Positions 10,879 through 20,106 of a DNA stretch of 64,000 nt are shown piece by piece. The DNA comes from Vibrio sp. JPW-9-11-11 (lineage in GTDB: Bacteria > Pseudomonadota > Gammaproteobacteria > Enterobacterales > Vibrionaceae): assembly GCF_013369335.1 (NCBI RefSeq), contig NZ_SZQJ01000005.1:682001-746000 (forward strand), given 5' to 3'. Numbering within the stretch: position 1 is the stretch's first letter; each line of letters opens with the position of its first letter. A program made the translations under genes and the position numbers. The notes below the pieces were generated by a model. The model had not been told where the DNA came from, did not search any database, and worked only from the letters and a program-made list of their open reading frames with translations.

Positions 10879-12096
10879 TTATCCTTCGATAACCTTCATT
10901 AATAGCAAGCCATCGTAGAGTGCTTGTTTAATCAAAGCAGCGCCTGGCATTGTCGCCTGTTTATAAAAACGAGACTCAACCAGCTCTAAATCTTGATGAT
11001 AAACAGGCAGACTCTGCTCTTCGATACAGGTTTGAATCGCAGGATAGAGGATCGCTTTCGCTTGGTTGATGACCCCGCCGATAAGCACTTTCTCAGGGTT
11101 AAATAGATTGATCACTATCGCAATCGCTGAGCCTAAATAGCGGCCAAGCTTTTCTACCACGTCGACAGCCAAAGGATCGCCATTCGCGGCGGCTTCACAA
11201 ATATCCTCAACCGAAATTTCTTCAATTTCAGCCAACGATGAGGGCTCGCCTTGCGCGATACGCTCACTGACTTCATTGCGGATCGCCTGTGAACTGGCGA
11301 CGGTTTCTAGACAGCCTCGGTTACCACAGTGACAGAGCTTACCGTTCGGGTCGATTTGAATATGCCCAAGTTCACCGATGTTACCGTGACGCCCTTGTAA
11401 AACGCGGCCATCGAGCACAATGCCTGCACCTAAACCATGGTGTATTGAGATCAAGACCGAGTTTTCGTTTTCTTGTGAATGTCCAAACAACTTTTCGGCC
11501 AGCGCCCATGCTCGGGTGTCATTGGCAATAAAAACCGGTAAGCCAGTGGCTTTATAGATTTCAGGCCCTAAGTGTAAATTCTCAACATTATAGTGCGGCA
11601 TCTGTAATACCACGCCCTGTTCCGAATTCACCAAACCTGGCAGAGTAATCGCAATACTGGTAACGCGATCGAGCTGATCAGAATAGGTTTGAAAAAATTC
11701 ATCAATCTCATGCAGAAGGCGTGCTAGTACGTCGTCTTGGTCTACTTCGTGAATATCGATTTTCGTGTCGATCAACACATCGCCACCAAGTTCGTGCAGT
11801 GCGATGGTGAGGTAACCACGCCCTAAGCGCATAGAGAGAAACTGCCAGCCTTCGTTATTGACTTGTAAGCCAACCGCTGGTCGGCCACGACTGGTCGCCT
11901 CTTGCACCGTCGTTTCGTGGATCAGGTGCGCCTCGATGAGCTCACGAGTGATTTTGGTGATACTCGCCGGGGCAAGCTCACTTTGCTTCGAGAGATCTAT
12001 TCGAGAAATAGGACCTTTTTGATCAATGAGTTTATATACACGGCCAGCATTGACCTGCTTGATGTGATCAATATGGCCAGGTTGAGCCATGTACAT
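10879..12096 (-). CDS. mlc: ROK-family glucose repressor Mlc
   Basis: This 405-residue ROK protein has a winged helix-turn-helix near residues 15-75 (SRIDLSKQSELAPASITKI, very close to E. coli Mlc). The sugar-kinase-like domain contains the zinc cluster CHCGNRGCLE near residue 260, needed for DNA binding in this family. Mlc represses PTS genes and is released when unphosphorylated EIICB-Glc (PtsG) sequesters it at the membrane. NagC is the closest alternative. The QPGHID-IKQ-NAGRVY N-terminus and the location beside pykA and near ptsG favour Mlc. GGAG lies six bases before the first of two nearby ATG codons. Confidence 0.87.
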   Translation of the reverse strand: MYMAQPGHIDHIKQVNAGRVYKLIDQKGPISRIDLSKQSELAPASITKITRELIEAHLIHETTVQEATSRGRPAVGLQVNNEGWQFLSMRLGRGYLTIALHELGGDVLIDTKIDIHEVDQDDVLARLLHEIDEFFQTYSDQLDRVTSIAITLPGLVNSEQGVVLQMPHYNVENLHLGPEIYKATGLPVFIANDTRAWALAEKLFGHSQENENSVLISIHHGLGAGIVLDGRVLQGRHGNIGELGHIQIDPNGKLCHCGNRGCLETVASSQAIRNEVSERIAQGEPSSLAEIEEISVEDICEAAANGDPLAVDVVEKLGRYLGSAIAIVINLFNPEKVLIGGVINQAKAILYPAIQTCIEEQSLPVYHQDLELVESRFYKQATMPGAALIKQALYDGLLLMKVIEG

Positions 12097-12439
12097 AGAG
12101 TGCTCCGAATATCAATAACCTGGTAATTTTTTTACTTTGCGAAGTAATTGTGAAGAGCTTTGATGAATCGCCGTGACAAGGGTCACGTATAAACATGTTT
12201 GTTTGTGTTCCGAATCAAATAGCGGACGCTTAGTCACAAATCACATTGTATTTTTTTGCGTAAATAATTATGTCTCAAATCACGCTTCTCACGCTTAAAC
12301 AGCGCTCATCGGCCATTTACAAAACGAGATGCGAACGCGGGTATATACTTAAGCGTATCGACACGTTTCACTCGCTAGACAACACGGTGTACGTCGGAGC
12401 GCGACTGACACTGCGCAGATTCATATCAAGGAGAACCGA
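12097..12439 (+). promoter_or_regulatory. Divergent mlc-pykA control region with a CRP-like site
   Basis: This 343-base spacer separates the divergent mlc and pykA genes. At 12172-12187 the dyad CGTGAC-AAGG-GTCACG reads GTGA-N6-TCAC, matching eight of ten positions of the CRP consensus half-sites. It lies about 80 bases upstream of mlc. No small reading frame with a convincing ribosome site was seen. AAGGAG before pykA at about 12429 is its ribosome site. CRP control of mlc is known in E. coli; here it is inferred. Confidence 0.5.
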
Positions 12440-13882
12440 ATGACTGCCATCCAAAGAAGAACAAAAATTGTTTCAACACTTGGGCCTTCAACCGACAAAC
12501 CGGGTGTACTTGAATCTATTCTCGAAGCTGGCGTGAACGTCGTACGCATGAACTTTTCCCACGGCACAGCCGACGATCATCGCCAGCGTGCCACTCGCGT
12601 GCGCAATATCGCCGCTAAGCTCGGCACACATGTGGCTATTTTGGGCGACCTTCAAGGGCCTAAAATTCGTGTATCAACCTTTAAGGAAGGCAAAGTACAA
12701 CTCAACATCGGCGACATTTTTACCCTAGACAGTGCATTACCCGCAGGACAAGGAGATAAAGATGCGGTCGGCCTCGACTATAAAGCGCTACCAGACGACG
12801 TTTCAACAGGCGATATCCTGCTGCTCGATGATGGACGCGTGCAGCTTCAAGTCGTGGGTGTCAGCGGCAGTCAAGTTAGGACAAAAGTAACCATTGGTGG
12901 TGCGTTATCTAATAATAAAGGCATCAACAAAAAAGGCGGCGGCCTCTCAGCCGAAGCACTCACCGAAAAAGATAAGCTCGACATAAAACTCGCCGCCGAG
13001 TTGAAAGTCGATTATTTGGCCGTCTCCTTCCCACGCAATGGCGAAGATATGAAATACGCCCGCCGCCTAGCAACCGATGCTGGTTTACAAGCCCGTCTAG
13101 TGGCTAAAGTTGAGCGCGCCGAAACCGTCGCGACCCCTGAAAATATTGATGACATTATTCTTGCCTCTGATGCCGTTATGGTGGCACGAGGCGATCTTGG
13201 AGTCGAGATCGGCGATCCGGAGTTAATTGGCGTCCAAAAACAACTGATCCGCCGAGCTCGTTCACTCAACCGTACTGTGATCACAGCGACTCAAATGATG
13301 GAGTCGATGATGGAAAACCCCATGCCGACACGCGCCGAGGTTATGGATGTAGCCAATGCGGTACTCGACGGCACAGACGCGGTTATGCTGTCGGGGGAAA
13401 CCGCCGCGGGTAAATACCCGCTCGAAACCGTACGTTCCATGGCTGAGGTGTGCTTAGGCGCTGAGAAAATGGCCGCGATCAACCGCTCTGGTTATCGAAT
13501 GGACTCGGTATTTGAAACTGGTGAAGAAACCATTGCGATGTCGACGATGTTTGCAGCCAATCATATGCGCGGCGTAAAAGGCATAGTCACACTCACAGAG
13601 TCGGGACGCACCGCACTAATGATGTCGCGTCTCAGCTCTGGTCTTCCTATTTTTGCTCTATCACGCAACGAAAGCACTTTGAATCTCTCTGCGCTCTATC
13701 GCGGGGTATTTCCAGTCTTTTTCCACGACAAATCGGACACAGGGCTTGCGACGGCGCAAGCGGCTGTCGCCACACTCAAACAGCGTGGGTTACTTGATGA
13801 CGGAGACTTAGTCATCATTACTCAAGGGGATGTGATGGACGTGGTGGGCTCAACCAACTGTATGCGGATACTTGCCGCCTAA
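12440..13882 (+). CDS. pykA: Pyruvate kinase (PykA type)
   Basis: This 480-residue enzyme converts phosphoenolpyruvate and ADP to pyruvate and ATP, the last step of glycolysis. It follows E. coli PykA closely along its length. Visible are [27 protein letters not shown], the catalytic lysine region VAKVERAE, the metal-site segment [11 protein letters not shown] and MMESM. Its 480-residue length and sequence favour PykA over PykF (470). It has its own promoter region opposite mlc and a terminator directly after it. Confidence 0.93.
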   Translation: MTAIQRRTKIVSTLGPSTDKPGVLESILEAGVNVVRMNFSHGTADDHRQRATRVRNIAAKLGTHVAILGDLQGPKIRVSTFKEGKVQLNIGDIFTLDSALPAGQGDKDAVGLDYKALPDDVSTGDILLLDDGRVQLQVVGVSGSQVRTKVTIGGALSNNKGINKKGGGLSAEALTEKDKLDIKLAAELKVDYLAVSFPRNGEDMKYARRLATDAGLQARLVAKVERAETVATPENIDDIILASDAVMVARGDLGVEIGDPELIGVQKQLIRRARSLNRTVITATQMMESMMENPMPTRAEVMDVANAVLDGTDAVMLSGETAAGKYPLETVRSMAEVCLGAEKMAAINRSGYRMDSVFETGEETIAMSTMFAANHMRGVKGIVTLTESGRTALMMSRLSSGLPIFALSRNESTLNLSALYRGVFPVFFHDKSDTGLATAQAAVATLKQRGLLDDGDLVIITQGDVMDVVGSTNCMRILAA

Positions 13883-13906
13883 TGACCGCCATAACTCGTC
13901 CAAAAT

Positions 13907-13930
13907 AAAGGGAGCCGTCGCTCCCTTTTT
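13907..13930 (+). terminator. Intrinsic terminator of pykA
   Basis: The stem GGGAGC-CGTC-GCTCCC (13910-13925) is followed by five T. It lies between the convergent pykA and patatin genes. Confidence 0.88.
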
Positions 13931-13935
13931 GCTGA

Positions 13936-15090
13936 CTACCAGTCGTGGGTCATCAACACTGGCGGAGGCGCACACTGAGAGAAGACGTCGACAAAACGAT
14001 ACCCGGCATCAAGACCAAGCTGATAATCGTGCAGTAAATCGGCCTTGTCACTCATGAGAGAGCTAGATTTCAGTGCCTGTTCGGGACGAATCTGAATAAT
14101 GTAACAATCATCTGGCGGCGAATTTAGGAAATCTTGAGTCAAGGAATAGGTTTGATAATGGACCATCAACATATCCGCTAAAGTAGAATCAAATTTGTCA
14201 CCCAGCAGATGGCTCAGGCGGTATATTTCATCAGCGCCAAATAACCAACGCCCTCCGTTCAGTGACTCCACTTTACTGCCTTGACTCTTCTGTTGAACCG
14301 CTCGTTGCATCTGGTAGTTAAAAAAAGCCCCCCAATCCTGCTTCCATTGGCCAATTTTCTCTTGCCACTGCTCCTGGATCACATTGAACGAATCTCGTAA
14401 CCAGGTCACAGGAGGCTCTTGATTGACCTCGACAGTTCCTGTTGCCAAGTCGTGCCCTTCAGTACGGATGACAACAATACAGCGCGCTTCACGTCGCCAT
14501 GCTTCCTGTACTGGGATAGAAGCGGAGACACCACCATCGACATACTCGCCATGCGAAAAGCGAACTGGCTCGGCGTACAGGCGTGGTATGGCGCACGTTG
14601 CGACCAACACCTGTTTCCAATCTTGCTCCAACATCGGCAAATAGTGATCATGCAATCGAGTGGTATCCGTGACTGCCGCGAAAGCCTGACGACCCTCCAG
14701 CATTTTCCGTCCCATATCAATGTCGAGGCGGTAGGGGTAATCGCTGATCTTATCCAACGCCCAATCTAAACCAAGGAACTGCTTACGCCTGATATAACGG
14801 AATAATTGAAAGAACTTGGGATCAGTCGTCAAATCGAGAATAAACGAACGGCCGATACCGCGTTGACGGCATAGAAAAGCGCATAAATTAAGTGCACCTG
14901 CTGAGGTGCCATAGAAAGAGTGAAAAGGGTCAAAGTTAGAAAGGAGAAACGCATCAAGTACGCCTGCGGTAAAAATACCCCGCTGGCCACCCCCTTGAGC
15001 GACTAGAGCATTTTTTCCGCCAGTGTACTTCTTCAGACGTTCAGTATCGAGTTGTACAGCAGCGTCGCTAATAACACCGCAGTTTTTCAT
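13936..15090 (-). CDS. yjjU: Patatin-like phospholipase, YjjU family
   Basis: This 384-residue patatin-fold lipid hydrolase resembles E. coli YjjU. It has the oxyanion loop GGGQRGIF (residues 34-41), the nucleophile serine in GTSAG near residue 63 and the catalytic aspartate in DGGVSASIPV near residue 190. These form the Ser-Asp dyad of the family. The substrate is unknown; family members cleave phospholipids or other acyl esters. No signal peptide is seen, so it is probably cytoplasmic. It lies eight bases after a 30-codon membrane peptide gene, suggesting one transcript. It converges on pykA. Confidence 0.82.
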   Translation of the reverse strand: MKNCGVISDAAVQLDTERLKKYTGGKNALVAQGGGQRGIFTAGVLDAFLLSNFDPFHSFYGTSAGALNLCAFLCRQRGIGRSFILDLTTDPKFFQLFRYIRRKQFLGLDWALDKISDYPYRLDIDMGRKMLEGRQAFAAVTDTTRLHDHYLPMLEQDWKQVLVATCAIPRLYAEPVRFSHGEYVDGGVSASIPVQEAWRREARCIVVIRTEGHDLATGTVEVNQEPPVTWLRDSFNVIQEQWQEKIGQWKQDWGAFFNYQMQRAVQQKSQGSKVESLNGGRWLFGADEIYRLSHLLGDKFDSTLADMLMVHYQTYSLTQDFLNSPPDDCYIIQIRPEQALKSSSLMSDKADLLHDYQLGLDAGYRFVDVFSQCAPPPVLMTHDW

Positions 15091-15098
15091 ACGATTAC

Positions 15099-15191
15099 CT
15101 AGGCTGAGATGACCGCGGTAATGGCAAAACCAAGGATTACCGCAAAAGCGGTTGCTGTGATAACAAGTGCAAACTTAAGGTCGTTATTCAT
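15099..15191 (-). CDS. ynhF: YnhF-family 30-residue membrane peptide
   Basis: A 30-codon reading frame beginning MNNDLKFALV and ending AVISA is preceded by a strong AAGGAGAG site about five bases before the ATG. Residues 6-29 form a single hydrophobic segment. Its opening MNNDLKFALV closely parallels E. coli YnhF (MSTDLKFSLV), a 29-residue inner-membrane peptide of unknown role. It ends eight bases before the YjjU-like gene and reads in the same direction, so the two probably share a transcript. It is easily missed because of its size. The assignment rests on recalled sequence similarity. Confidence 0.8.
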   Translation of the reverse strand: MNNDLKFALVITATAFAVILGFAITAVISA

Positions 15192-15320
15192 AATGCTCTC
15201 CTTTTATGTAACAAAGTAATAACATCAGCGTGAGGCATCTTCAATATATAGCCTTTTTTCGTGCGAAATTATCGCGTTAGCGTCACAATTAACAACATGT
15301 TTACCGCTGGAGATCTTAAG

Positions 15321-15914
15321 ATGAACAGGTTCACTCAGCTATCAATAGTGTTGGCTATGCCGATTATTCAGCCAGCAATGAGTGCTGAGCTCTATCTGAC
15401 GCCTTGGTTCGGTTACACCGTCGGCGGTAGCGTCGAAGATCAAGGTCAAAATGAGTTTGATTTGCAAGGTTCACAAGGCTTGGCTTTATCTATCGAACGT
15501 TCGTTTGAAACCGGCAGAGTTGGACTGTTTTACGCCGGACAACATACCGATGTCGAGCAGCTAAATTCGAATGCTTCGATGCATTACTTTCATTTTCAAA
15601 GCAGTGTCTACTATCCAATACAAGATAAGTTCAACTCTTATCTAGGTATTGGCCTCGGCGGCTCTTATATCGAAGCGCACTGGGTAAGTAAAGAGTTAGG
15701 GTTTTCGTCAAGCATCTTTGGCGGCTTCGAGTACCAAATTAATGATACTCTTGCGCTAAACTCCCAGCTGCGCTGGTTAGGTACTGTCGTCGACAACGAT
15801 ACTAGCGGTGCTTGCAACCTGTCAGCCAACGGTGGCGACTCGTGCATTGTGAAGTTTAAAACCGATTGGATGAATCAATTTTCTGCCAATATCGGGCTAA
15901 CCCTTCGCTTTTAA
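15321..15914 (+). CDS. Putative outer-membrane beta-barrel protein
   Basis: This 197-residue protein has a clear signal peptide (MNRFTQLSIVLAMP... cut after AMSA, about residue 22). Alternating polar/hydrophobic strands follow, and it ends in phenylalanine (LTLRF), the usual C-terminal signal of outer-membrane barrels. Glycine-rich turns such as GIGLGGSY are typical of small OmpA/OmpW-like porins. The frame is open 20 codons upstream, but GGAG at 15309-15312 and the signal peptide support this ATG. It stands alone, and a second unrelated small envelope protein converges on it. No specific family is recognised, so the function is unknown. Confidence 0.7.
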   Translation: MNRFTQLSIVLAMPIIQPAMSAELYLTPWFGYTVGGSVEDQGQNEFDLQGSQGLALSIERSFETGRVGLFYAGQHTDVEQLNSNASMHYFHFQSSVYYPIQDKFNSYLGIGLGGSYIEAHWVSKELGFSSSIFGGFEYQINDTLALNSQLRWLGTVVDNDTSGACNLSANGGDSCIVKFKTDWMNQFSANIGLTLRF

Positions 15915-15951
15915 GAGTTAACGTTTAGATGGAGCCGAAATAGGTGGGGCG

Positions 15952-16356
15952 CTAGAAAGAGTAGATTACTCCGAAAGCTGCCCCGATTTGCAATTCTGGA
16001 CCGCGATACAAGTTAAGCTCCGGATGCAATTGCCCATAAATTCGCCAGCCTTGACTCATATTCCAGTTAAGTCCTAACGGAACACGTGCGCCAAACGCCT
16101 TTCCTTCCCATTCACCCCACGCTCCTGCACCGGCATACCAAGTGAAAGGGGTCTGGGTATCAAACTGGCCTCGAGTGAAAATGTAATCAAACGCACCGCC
16201 ATCATTACCCAGTGTGAAACGGTATTGGCTGTCGAGTTCAGCAACCGCACTCAAACCTTGATCTAGCGCCATGCCCAACGAAATATCGGGTGATTGCTGA
16301 GCCAATACACTGCTGCTCGCAACGATACTTAGGATGACACTCAACGGCTTAATCAT
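15952..16356 (-). CDS. Small exported protein, putative outer-membrane type
   Basis: This 134-residue protein has a short signal peptide (MIKPLSVILSIVASSSVLA, cut before QQSPD). Aromatic, strand-like segments follow (FTWYAGAGAWGEW, LGLNWNMSQGWRIYG), and it ends VIYSF with a C-terminal phenylalanine, like outer-membrane barrels. It is short for a full barrel (perhaps 6-8 strands). The frame is open 20 codons upstream, but the ATG given starts the signal peptide and has AGGAA nearby. It converges on the preceding barrel gene. I do not recognise the family. Confidence 0.62.
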   Translation of the reverse strand: MIKPLSVILSIVASSSVLAQQSPDISLGMALDQGLSAVAELDSQYRFTLGNDGGAFDYIFTRGQFDTQTPFTWYAGAGAWGEWEGKAFGARVPLGLNWNMSQGWRIYGQLHPELNLYRGPELQIGAAFGVIYSF

Positions 16357-16462
16357 GACTCTGGTTCCTATGAATAATAAACAGCACCAAATTATCCTGA
16401 TATCCCAAATTACCATGTCATCAATAAGTCAACAGCAAGAAAAACGACCATCAATAAACGCC

Positions 16463-16486
16463 AAAAAGGAGGCCGAAGCCTCCTTT
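16463..16486 (-). terminator. Intrinsic terminator of ptsG
   Basis: The stem AAAGGAGGC-CGAA-GCCTCCTTT (16465-16486) has a U-run on the leftward side. It lies just after the ptsG stop codon. Confidence 0.87.
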
Positions 16487-16508
16487 CAATAGAATGAGTA
16501 GGTGGGAA

Positions 16509-17939
16509 TTAACCGTGGTTACGGATCCACTCATCCATTTCAGTTTTTAAGTTATCAGACTTAGTACCGAAAATCGCCTGAACACCACCTGATACAACCA
16601 CCACGCCTGCTGCGCCAAGTTGTTTCAGTTTGGCTTGGTCAACGTCAGCGGTTTCAGCGACAGAGACACGAAGACGAGTGATACATGCGTCTAGACCAGT
16701 GATATTTGCTTTGCCGCCAAATGCTGCAACCAGTTCACCTGCCATGTCAGAACCCGAAGTCGCAGCCGCTTCTTCCGTTTCATCTTCGCGACCTGGTGTT
16801 TTCAGATCCATCGCCTTAATTACTGCGCGGAATACCACGTAGTAAACCACAGCGTAAACAAGACCTAGGCCAACCATCAGTACCATGTTTTGCGCATTAC
16901 CTGAAAGAACAGTGAAGTCGATTAGGCCGTGCGAGAAAGAAGTACCGTGTACAATGCCAAGCGCGTTAGTTAGGAAGAACGCAGAACCCGCTAGTAGCGC
17001 GTGTAGAGCGTAAAGCACAGGAGCTACGAATAGGAATGAGAATTCGATTGGCTCAGTGATACCTGTTAGGAACGAAGTCAGTGCCGCAGATGCCATGATA
17101 CCCATTACTTTGGCGCGGTTTTCTGGCTTAGCAGAATGAGCGATAGCAATAGCAGCAGCTGGTAGACCAAACATCTTGAACATGTAACCGCCTGCAAGTT
17201 GACCGAAGCCGTTGCCTGCAGCGCGAGACGCATCGTCTGCTGATAGGTAACAAGTTAGGACACCGTTTAACGCCTCACCGTTAGCATTTACACAAGAACC
17301 CGCTTCAAAGAAGAAAGGTACGTTCCAGATGTGGTGTAGACCGAATGGGATCAGTGAACGCTCAACAACGCCGTAGATAGCAAACGCAAGTTGTGGGTTT
17401 TGATCTGCCGCCCAGTGAGAGAAAGACGAGATCGCGCCGCCGATTGGTGGCCATACTACTGAAAGCAAGATACCAAGACCGATCGCCGCAAAACCAGTGA
17501 TGATTGGCACTGCACGCTTACCAGCGAAGAAGCCAAGGTACTCTGGAAGTTGGATTTTGAAGAAACGGTTGAATGCCCAAGCAGCCAAACCACCGACAAG
17601 GATACCACCTAGGACACCAGTGTCGATTTTTTCAACACCCATGACACCTGCCATAACGCCTAGCGTTGCAGTCATGATACCGTAACCAACGATAGCAGCA
17701 AGACCTGCTACGCCGTCGTTATTGGTAAAGCCAAGTGCTACACCAACTGCAAACAGCAGTGACATTTGACCGAACACTGAACCACCGGCTTGTTCCATTA
17801 GGTTAGAAACAATTTCTGGAATGAAGCCAAGGTCGGCAGCACCGACACCAAGTAGGATACCCGCAACAGGAAGTACTGATACTGGAAGCATCAGAGACTT
17901 ACCTACCTTTTGCAGGTTTGCAAAAAGGTTCTTAAACAT
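16509..17939 (-). CDS. ptsG: Glucose-specific PTS enzyme IICB (PtsG)
   Basis: This 476-residue protein carries an N-terminal IIC membrane channel (about residues 1-380, many hydrophobic helices, with the FGLHHIWN and GITEPIEF motifs). The C-terminal IIB domain (about 395-476) has the phospho-cysteine in [11 protein letters not shown] near residue 417. It imports glucose and phosphorylates it to glucose-6-phosphate using phosphate from EIIA-Glc, encoded elsewhere. In E. coli it also sequesters Mlc, whose gene lies 4.4 kb away here. AGGAG precedes the ATG. A long AT-rich promoter region lies upstream. Confidence 0.94.
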   Translation of the reverse strand: MFKNLFANLQKVGKSLMLPVSVLPVAGILLGVGAADLGFIPEIVSNLMEQAGGSVFGQMSLLFAVGVALGFTNNDGVAGLAAIVGYGIMTATLGVMAGVMGVEKIDTGVLGGILVGGLAAWAFNRFFKIQLPEYLGFFAGKRAVPIITGFAAIGLGILLSVVWPPIGGAISSFSHWAADQNPQLAFAIYGVVERSLIPFGLHHIWNVPFFFEAGSCVNANGEALNGVLTCYLSADDASRAAGNGFGQLAGGYMFKMFGLPAAAIAIAHSAKPENRAKVMGIMASAALTSFLTGITEPIEFSFLFVAPVLYALHALLAGSAFFLTNALGIVHGTSFSHGLIDFTVLSGNAQNMVLMVGLGLVYAVVYYVVFRAVIKAMDLKTPGREDETEEAAATSGSDMAGELVAAFGGKANITGLDACITRLRVSVAETADVDQAKLKQLGAAGVVVVSGGVQAIFGTKSDNLKTEMDEWIRNHG

Positions 17940-18336
17940 GTTTATGCTCCTGATAAGTTATAAGAATTATTGGGTTCTAACGGCACACCCCCGTAGCCTA
18001 TAATGTTAGCACCCAAAGAAAATGTAACCACATATGACAGTATATTTTCTGCCTCTAAATATATATTGCGTAGAATCGAACTTTCTAGCTAGTTACGAAA
18101 TTTAGTTTCAAACTAATAGATAGATCACAATACAACTCCAACTGTGAAATGCTTTTCATTGCATTAAACTAATGATTTTATTGATATTAATATTCTTATC
18201 GATTAATTTTGATGGGTAAATAAAATAGGCTGGGTTGTTATTTTATGTAACAAACTTACATTCATCGTTTTTTTGCTCTCAACTTCAACAAATTTAGTAA
18301 ACAACCGCTATTTTTTGACTTACAGTGATTTTGAAC
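17940..18336 (-). promoter_or_regulatory. AT-rich ptsG upstream region with a dyad
   Basis: The ptsG upstream spacer is long and AT-rich and holds no convincing gene. It contains an 8-base inverted repeat (ATAAAATA at 18220-18227, TATTTTAT at 18239-18246, 11-base spacer), which resembles the AT-rich dyads bound by Mlc/NagC proteins. It also holds a TGAAA-TGCT-TTTCA dyad near 18147. Operator function is inferred from shape and from mlc nearby, not shown. Confidence 0.35.
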
Positions 18337-18364
18337 ACAAAAAAAAGGAGCAATTGCTCCTTTT
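18337..18364 (-). terminator. Intrinsic terminator of the pabC-tatD operon
   Basis: The palindrome AAAAGGAGC-AATT-GCTCCTTTT (18343-18364) is flanked leftward by further A, giving a U-run for the leftward transcript. It lies 19 bases after the tatD stop. Confidence 0.87.
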
Positions 18365-18382
18365 CTACCCAGAAGTCATTTT

Positions 18383-19150
18383 CTATCTCAAAAAAAGATT
18401 TCTAAAGTTTTCGCTGGTTTTCTGCCCGACCTCGTGTAAAGAACATCCTTTGAGCTGAGCAATATAGGCTGCGACCTCAACTACATAGGCAGGTTGATTT
18501 TGTTTCCCACGGTGAGGTACGGGAGCTAGATAAGGCGAATCGGTTTCAATCAACAGGCGCTCAAGCGGTAGAGACTTGACGACTTCCTTTAGCTCTGTTG
18601 CTTGCCTAAAAGTCACAATACCGGAGATTGAAATATAGAAGCCCAGTTCCATCGCGGCTTGAGCAAACGGCAAATCTTCGGTAAAGCAATGAATCACTCC
18701 ACCGCAGCGTTGGGCCTGACCACTGCGTAAAATGTCGAGCGTATCTTCACGCGCATTACGAGTGTGGATGATCAAAGGCTTGTTCAGTTTTACCGCTAAC
18801 TCGACGTGTTGCTCGAAGCGTAATCTCTGTAACTCCGCAGTTTCAGGCTGATAGTGATAATCGAGGCCTGTTTCTCCTATCGCCACGACCCGTGGGTGCG
18901 ACGCATATTCTTTAAGGGTGTCCAATGCAAAGTCACTGTCGACGTCGAGCGGATGAACACCGCATGACGCATAGACATTGTCATACGGCTCGATCATGTC
19001 CAGCATATTGGGAAAAGAGTCTAAGGTTACCCCAACTGAGAGCAACTCCGTCACGTTTGCCGCTTTCGCTTTGGCAATGACATCATTTACGTCGTGGTGA
19101 AGTTCTTGGTAGTCGAGTTTGTCTAGATGACAGTGAGAATCTACGAACAT
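18383..19150 (-). CDS. ycfH: TatD-family metal-dependent hydrolase (YcfH)
   Basis: This 255-residue TIM-barrel metallohydrolase of the TatD family has DSHCHLD at residues 4-10, a GETGLDYHY motif near 93, HTRNA near 130, HCFTED near 155 and the ETDSPYL aspartate near 206. Its context after holB identifies the YcfH subgroup. Relatives are metal-dependent nucleases or deoxyribonucleases; the cellular role is unsettled. It overlaps holB by ten bases, so translation is probably coupled. A terminator follows. Confidence 0.9.
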   Translation of the reverse strand: MFVDSHCHLDKLDYQELHHDVNDVIAKAKAANVTELLSVGVTLDSFPNMLDMIEPYDNVYASCGVHPLDVDSDFALDTLKEYASHPRVVAIGETGLDYHYQPETAELQRLRFEQHVELAVKLNKPLIIHTRNAREDTLDILRSGQAQRCGGVIHCFTEDLPFAQAAMELGFYISISGIVTFRQATELKEVVKSLPLERLLIETDSPYLAPVPHRGKQNQPAYVVEVAAYIAQLKGCSLHEVGQKTSENFRNLFLR

Positions 19151-20103
19151 GTGTCCCCGTGAAAGTTAAATAACCAATCTAAGATTAGCAGCTCTGCATT
19201 TAACCCGGTGTGCAACCGAAGCTGCTCTAATAAGGTAAGCAGTGCCTGTGATTGAGAGTATAGTCGTTGATAGTCGAGCGAGTGGCAAAGAGTCTGTGCT
19301 CCCGGCGTGAAAAACGGCATCATTAACCCATGGTGTGCTTTCTGCGCATCGGTCAGCAAATACCACAGCCACTGAAGTTGCTTAACAGGGTCGCTCGCTA
19401 GGCTTTTGGCAAGTTTCAAAGCATCTCCACGTTGCTGGCACCAATCGAGAAGTTGAGACTCTAATTTTTGGTACTGGCTCATGTGGTCTTGTTGAATAAA
19501 TTCCAACGTCGAGATCGGGGCATTGCCATTAATATGCGCCGCGTATGCAGGTACTGGGCCTTCTACCTGCTCACTTAACCAACTCGCCACTGACTCAGAC
19601 TCGGGTGCCGTTAAGTGCCACTGCTGACATCGGCTAGTAATGGTCGGTAACAAACCATTCGAACGATGGCTGACTAATAAGAACAAGCAACTGGCAGCGG
19701 GTTCTTCGAGCGTTTTCAATAACGCATTGGCCGCCGACTCGTTCATCGCTTCGGCGGGCTCGATAACAAACAGCCTCAATCCAGATAGTTGTGACGACTC
19801 CTGCGCTAAACGATTACACTGTCGAATCTGCTCGACCGTGATCGCTTTGCCCTCTTTCTCTGGTTGTACGAGATGGAAGTCGGGATGACTCGCCGAGGTC
19901 ATAAGCTGGCAACCATGACAAAAACCGCACGCCTCTGCAGGATAGTTTTGACACATCACCGCACGACTGAAATGCGTCACCAGTTGCTCGGAGCCCATGC
20001 CTTGCTCTGCGATCAGTAGCGAGGCATTGGCAAAGCGTTCAGCCTCTAAGCTCGCCTGCCACTCTTGCCATAGTGGTTTAAGCCAAGGATACAACTCACT
20101 CAT
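19141..20103 (-). CDS. holB: DNA polymerase III delta-prime subunit
   Basis: This 320-residue protein matches HolB, the stator of the clamp loader. It has the zinc-binding cysteine cluster CGFCHGC near residues 58-64 and a degenerate P-loop (LIAEQGMGSEQ, no GKT) as in other delta-prime subunits. The SRC motif in TITSRCQQW is near residue 158. It helps load the beta clamp with delta and tau/gamma. It lies three bases after tmk and overlaps tatD by ten bases, inside a leftward operon of five tightly packed genes. Confidence 0.92.
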   Translation of the reverse strand: MSELYPWLKPLWQEWQASLEAERFANASLLIAEQGMGSEQLVTHFSRAVMCQNYPAEACGFCHGCQLMTSASHPDFHLVQPEKEGKAITVEQIRQCNRLAQESSQLSGLRLFVIEPAEAMNESAANALLKTLEEPAASCLFLLVSHRSNGLLPTITSRCQQWHLTAPESESVASWLSEQVEGPVPAYAAHINGNAPISTLEFIQQDHMSQYQKLESQLLDWCQQRGDALKLAKSLASDPVKQLQWLWYLLTDAQKAHHGLMMPFFTPGAQTLCHSLDYQRLYSQSQALLTLLEQLRLHTGLNAELLILDWLFNFHGDTCS

Positions 20104-20106
20104 TAT

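Noticed and set aside
12358..12374. Cra/FruR-like half-site (GTGAAACG on the minus strand) upstream of pykA
   Set aside because: Only one half fits the consensus; the other half differs too much to claim control.
18273..18458. 61-codon frame across the tatD terminator
   Set aside because: It spans a terminator and the tatD 3' end, has no ribosome site and an AT-driven composition.
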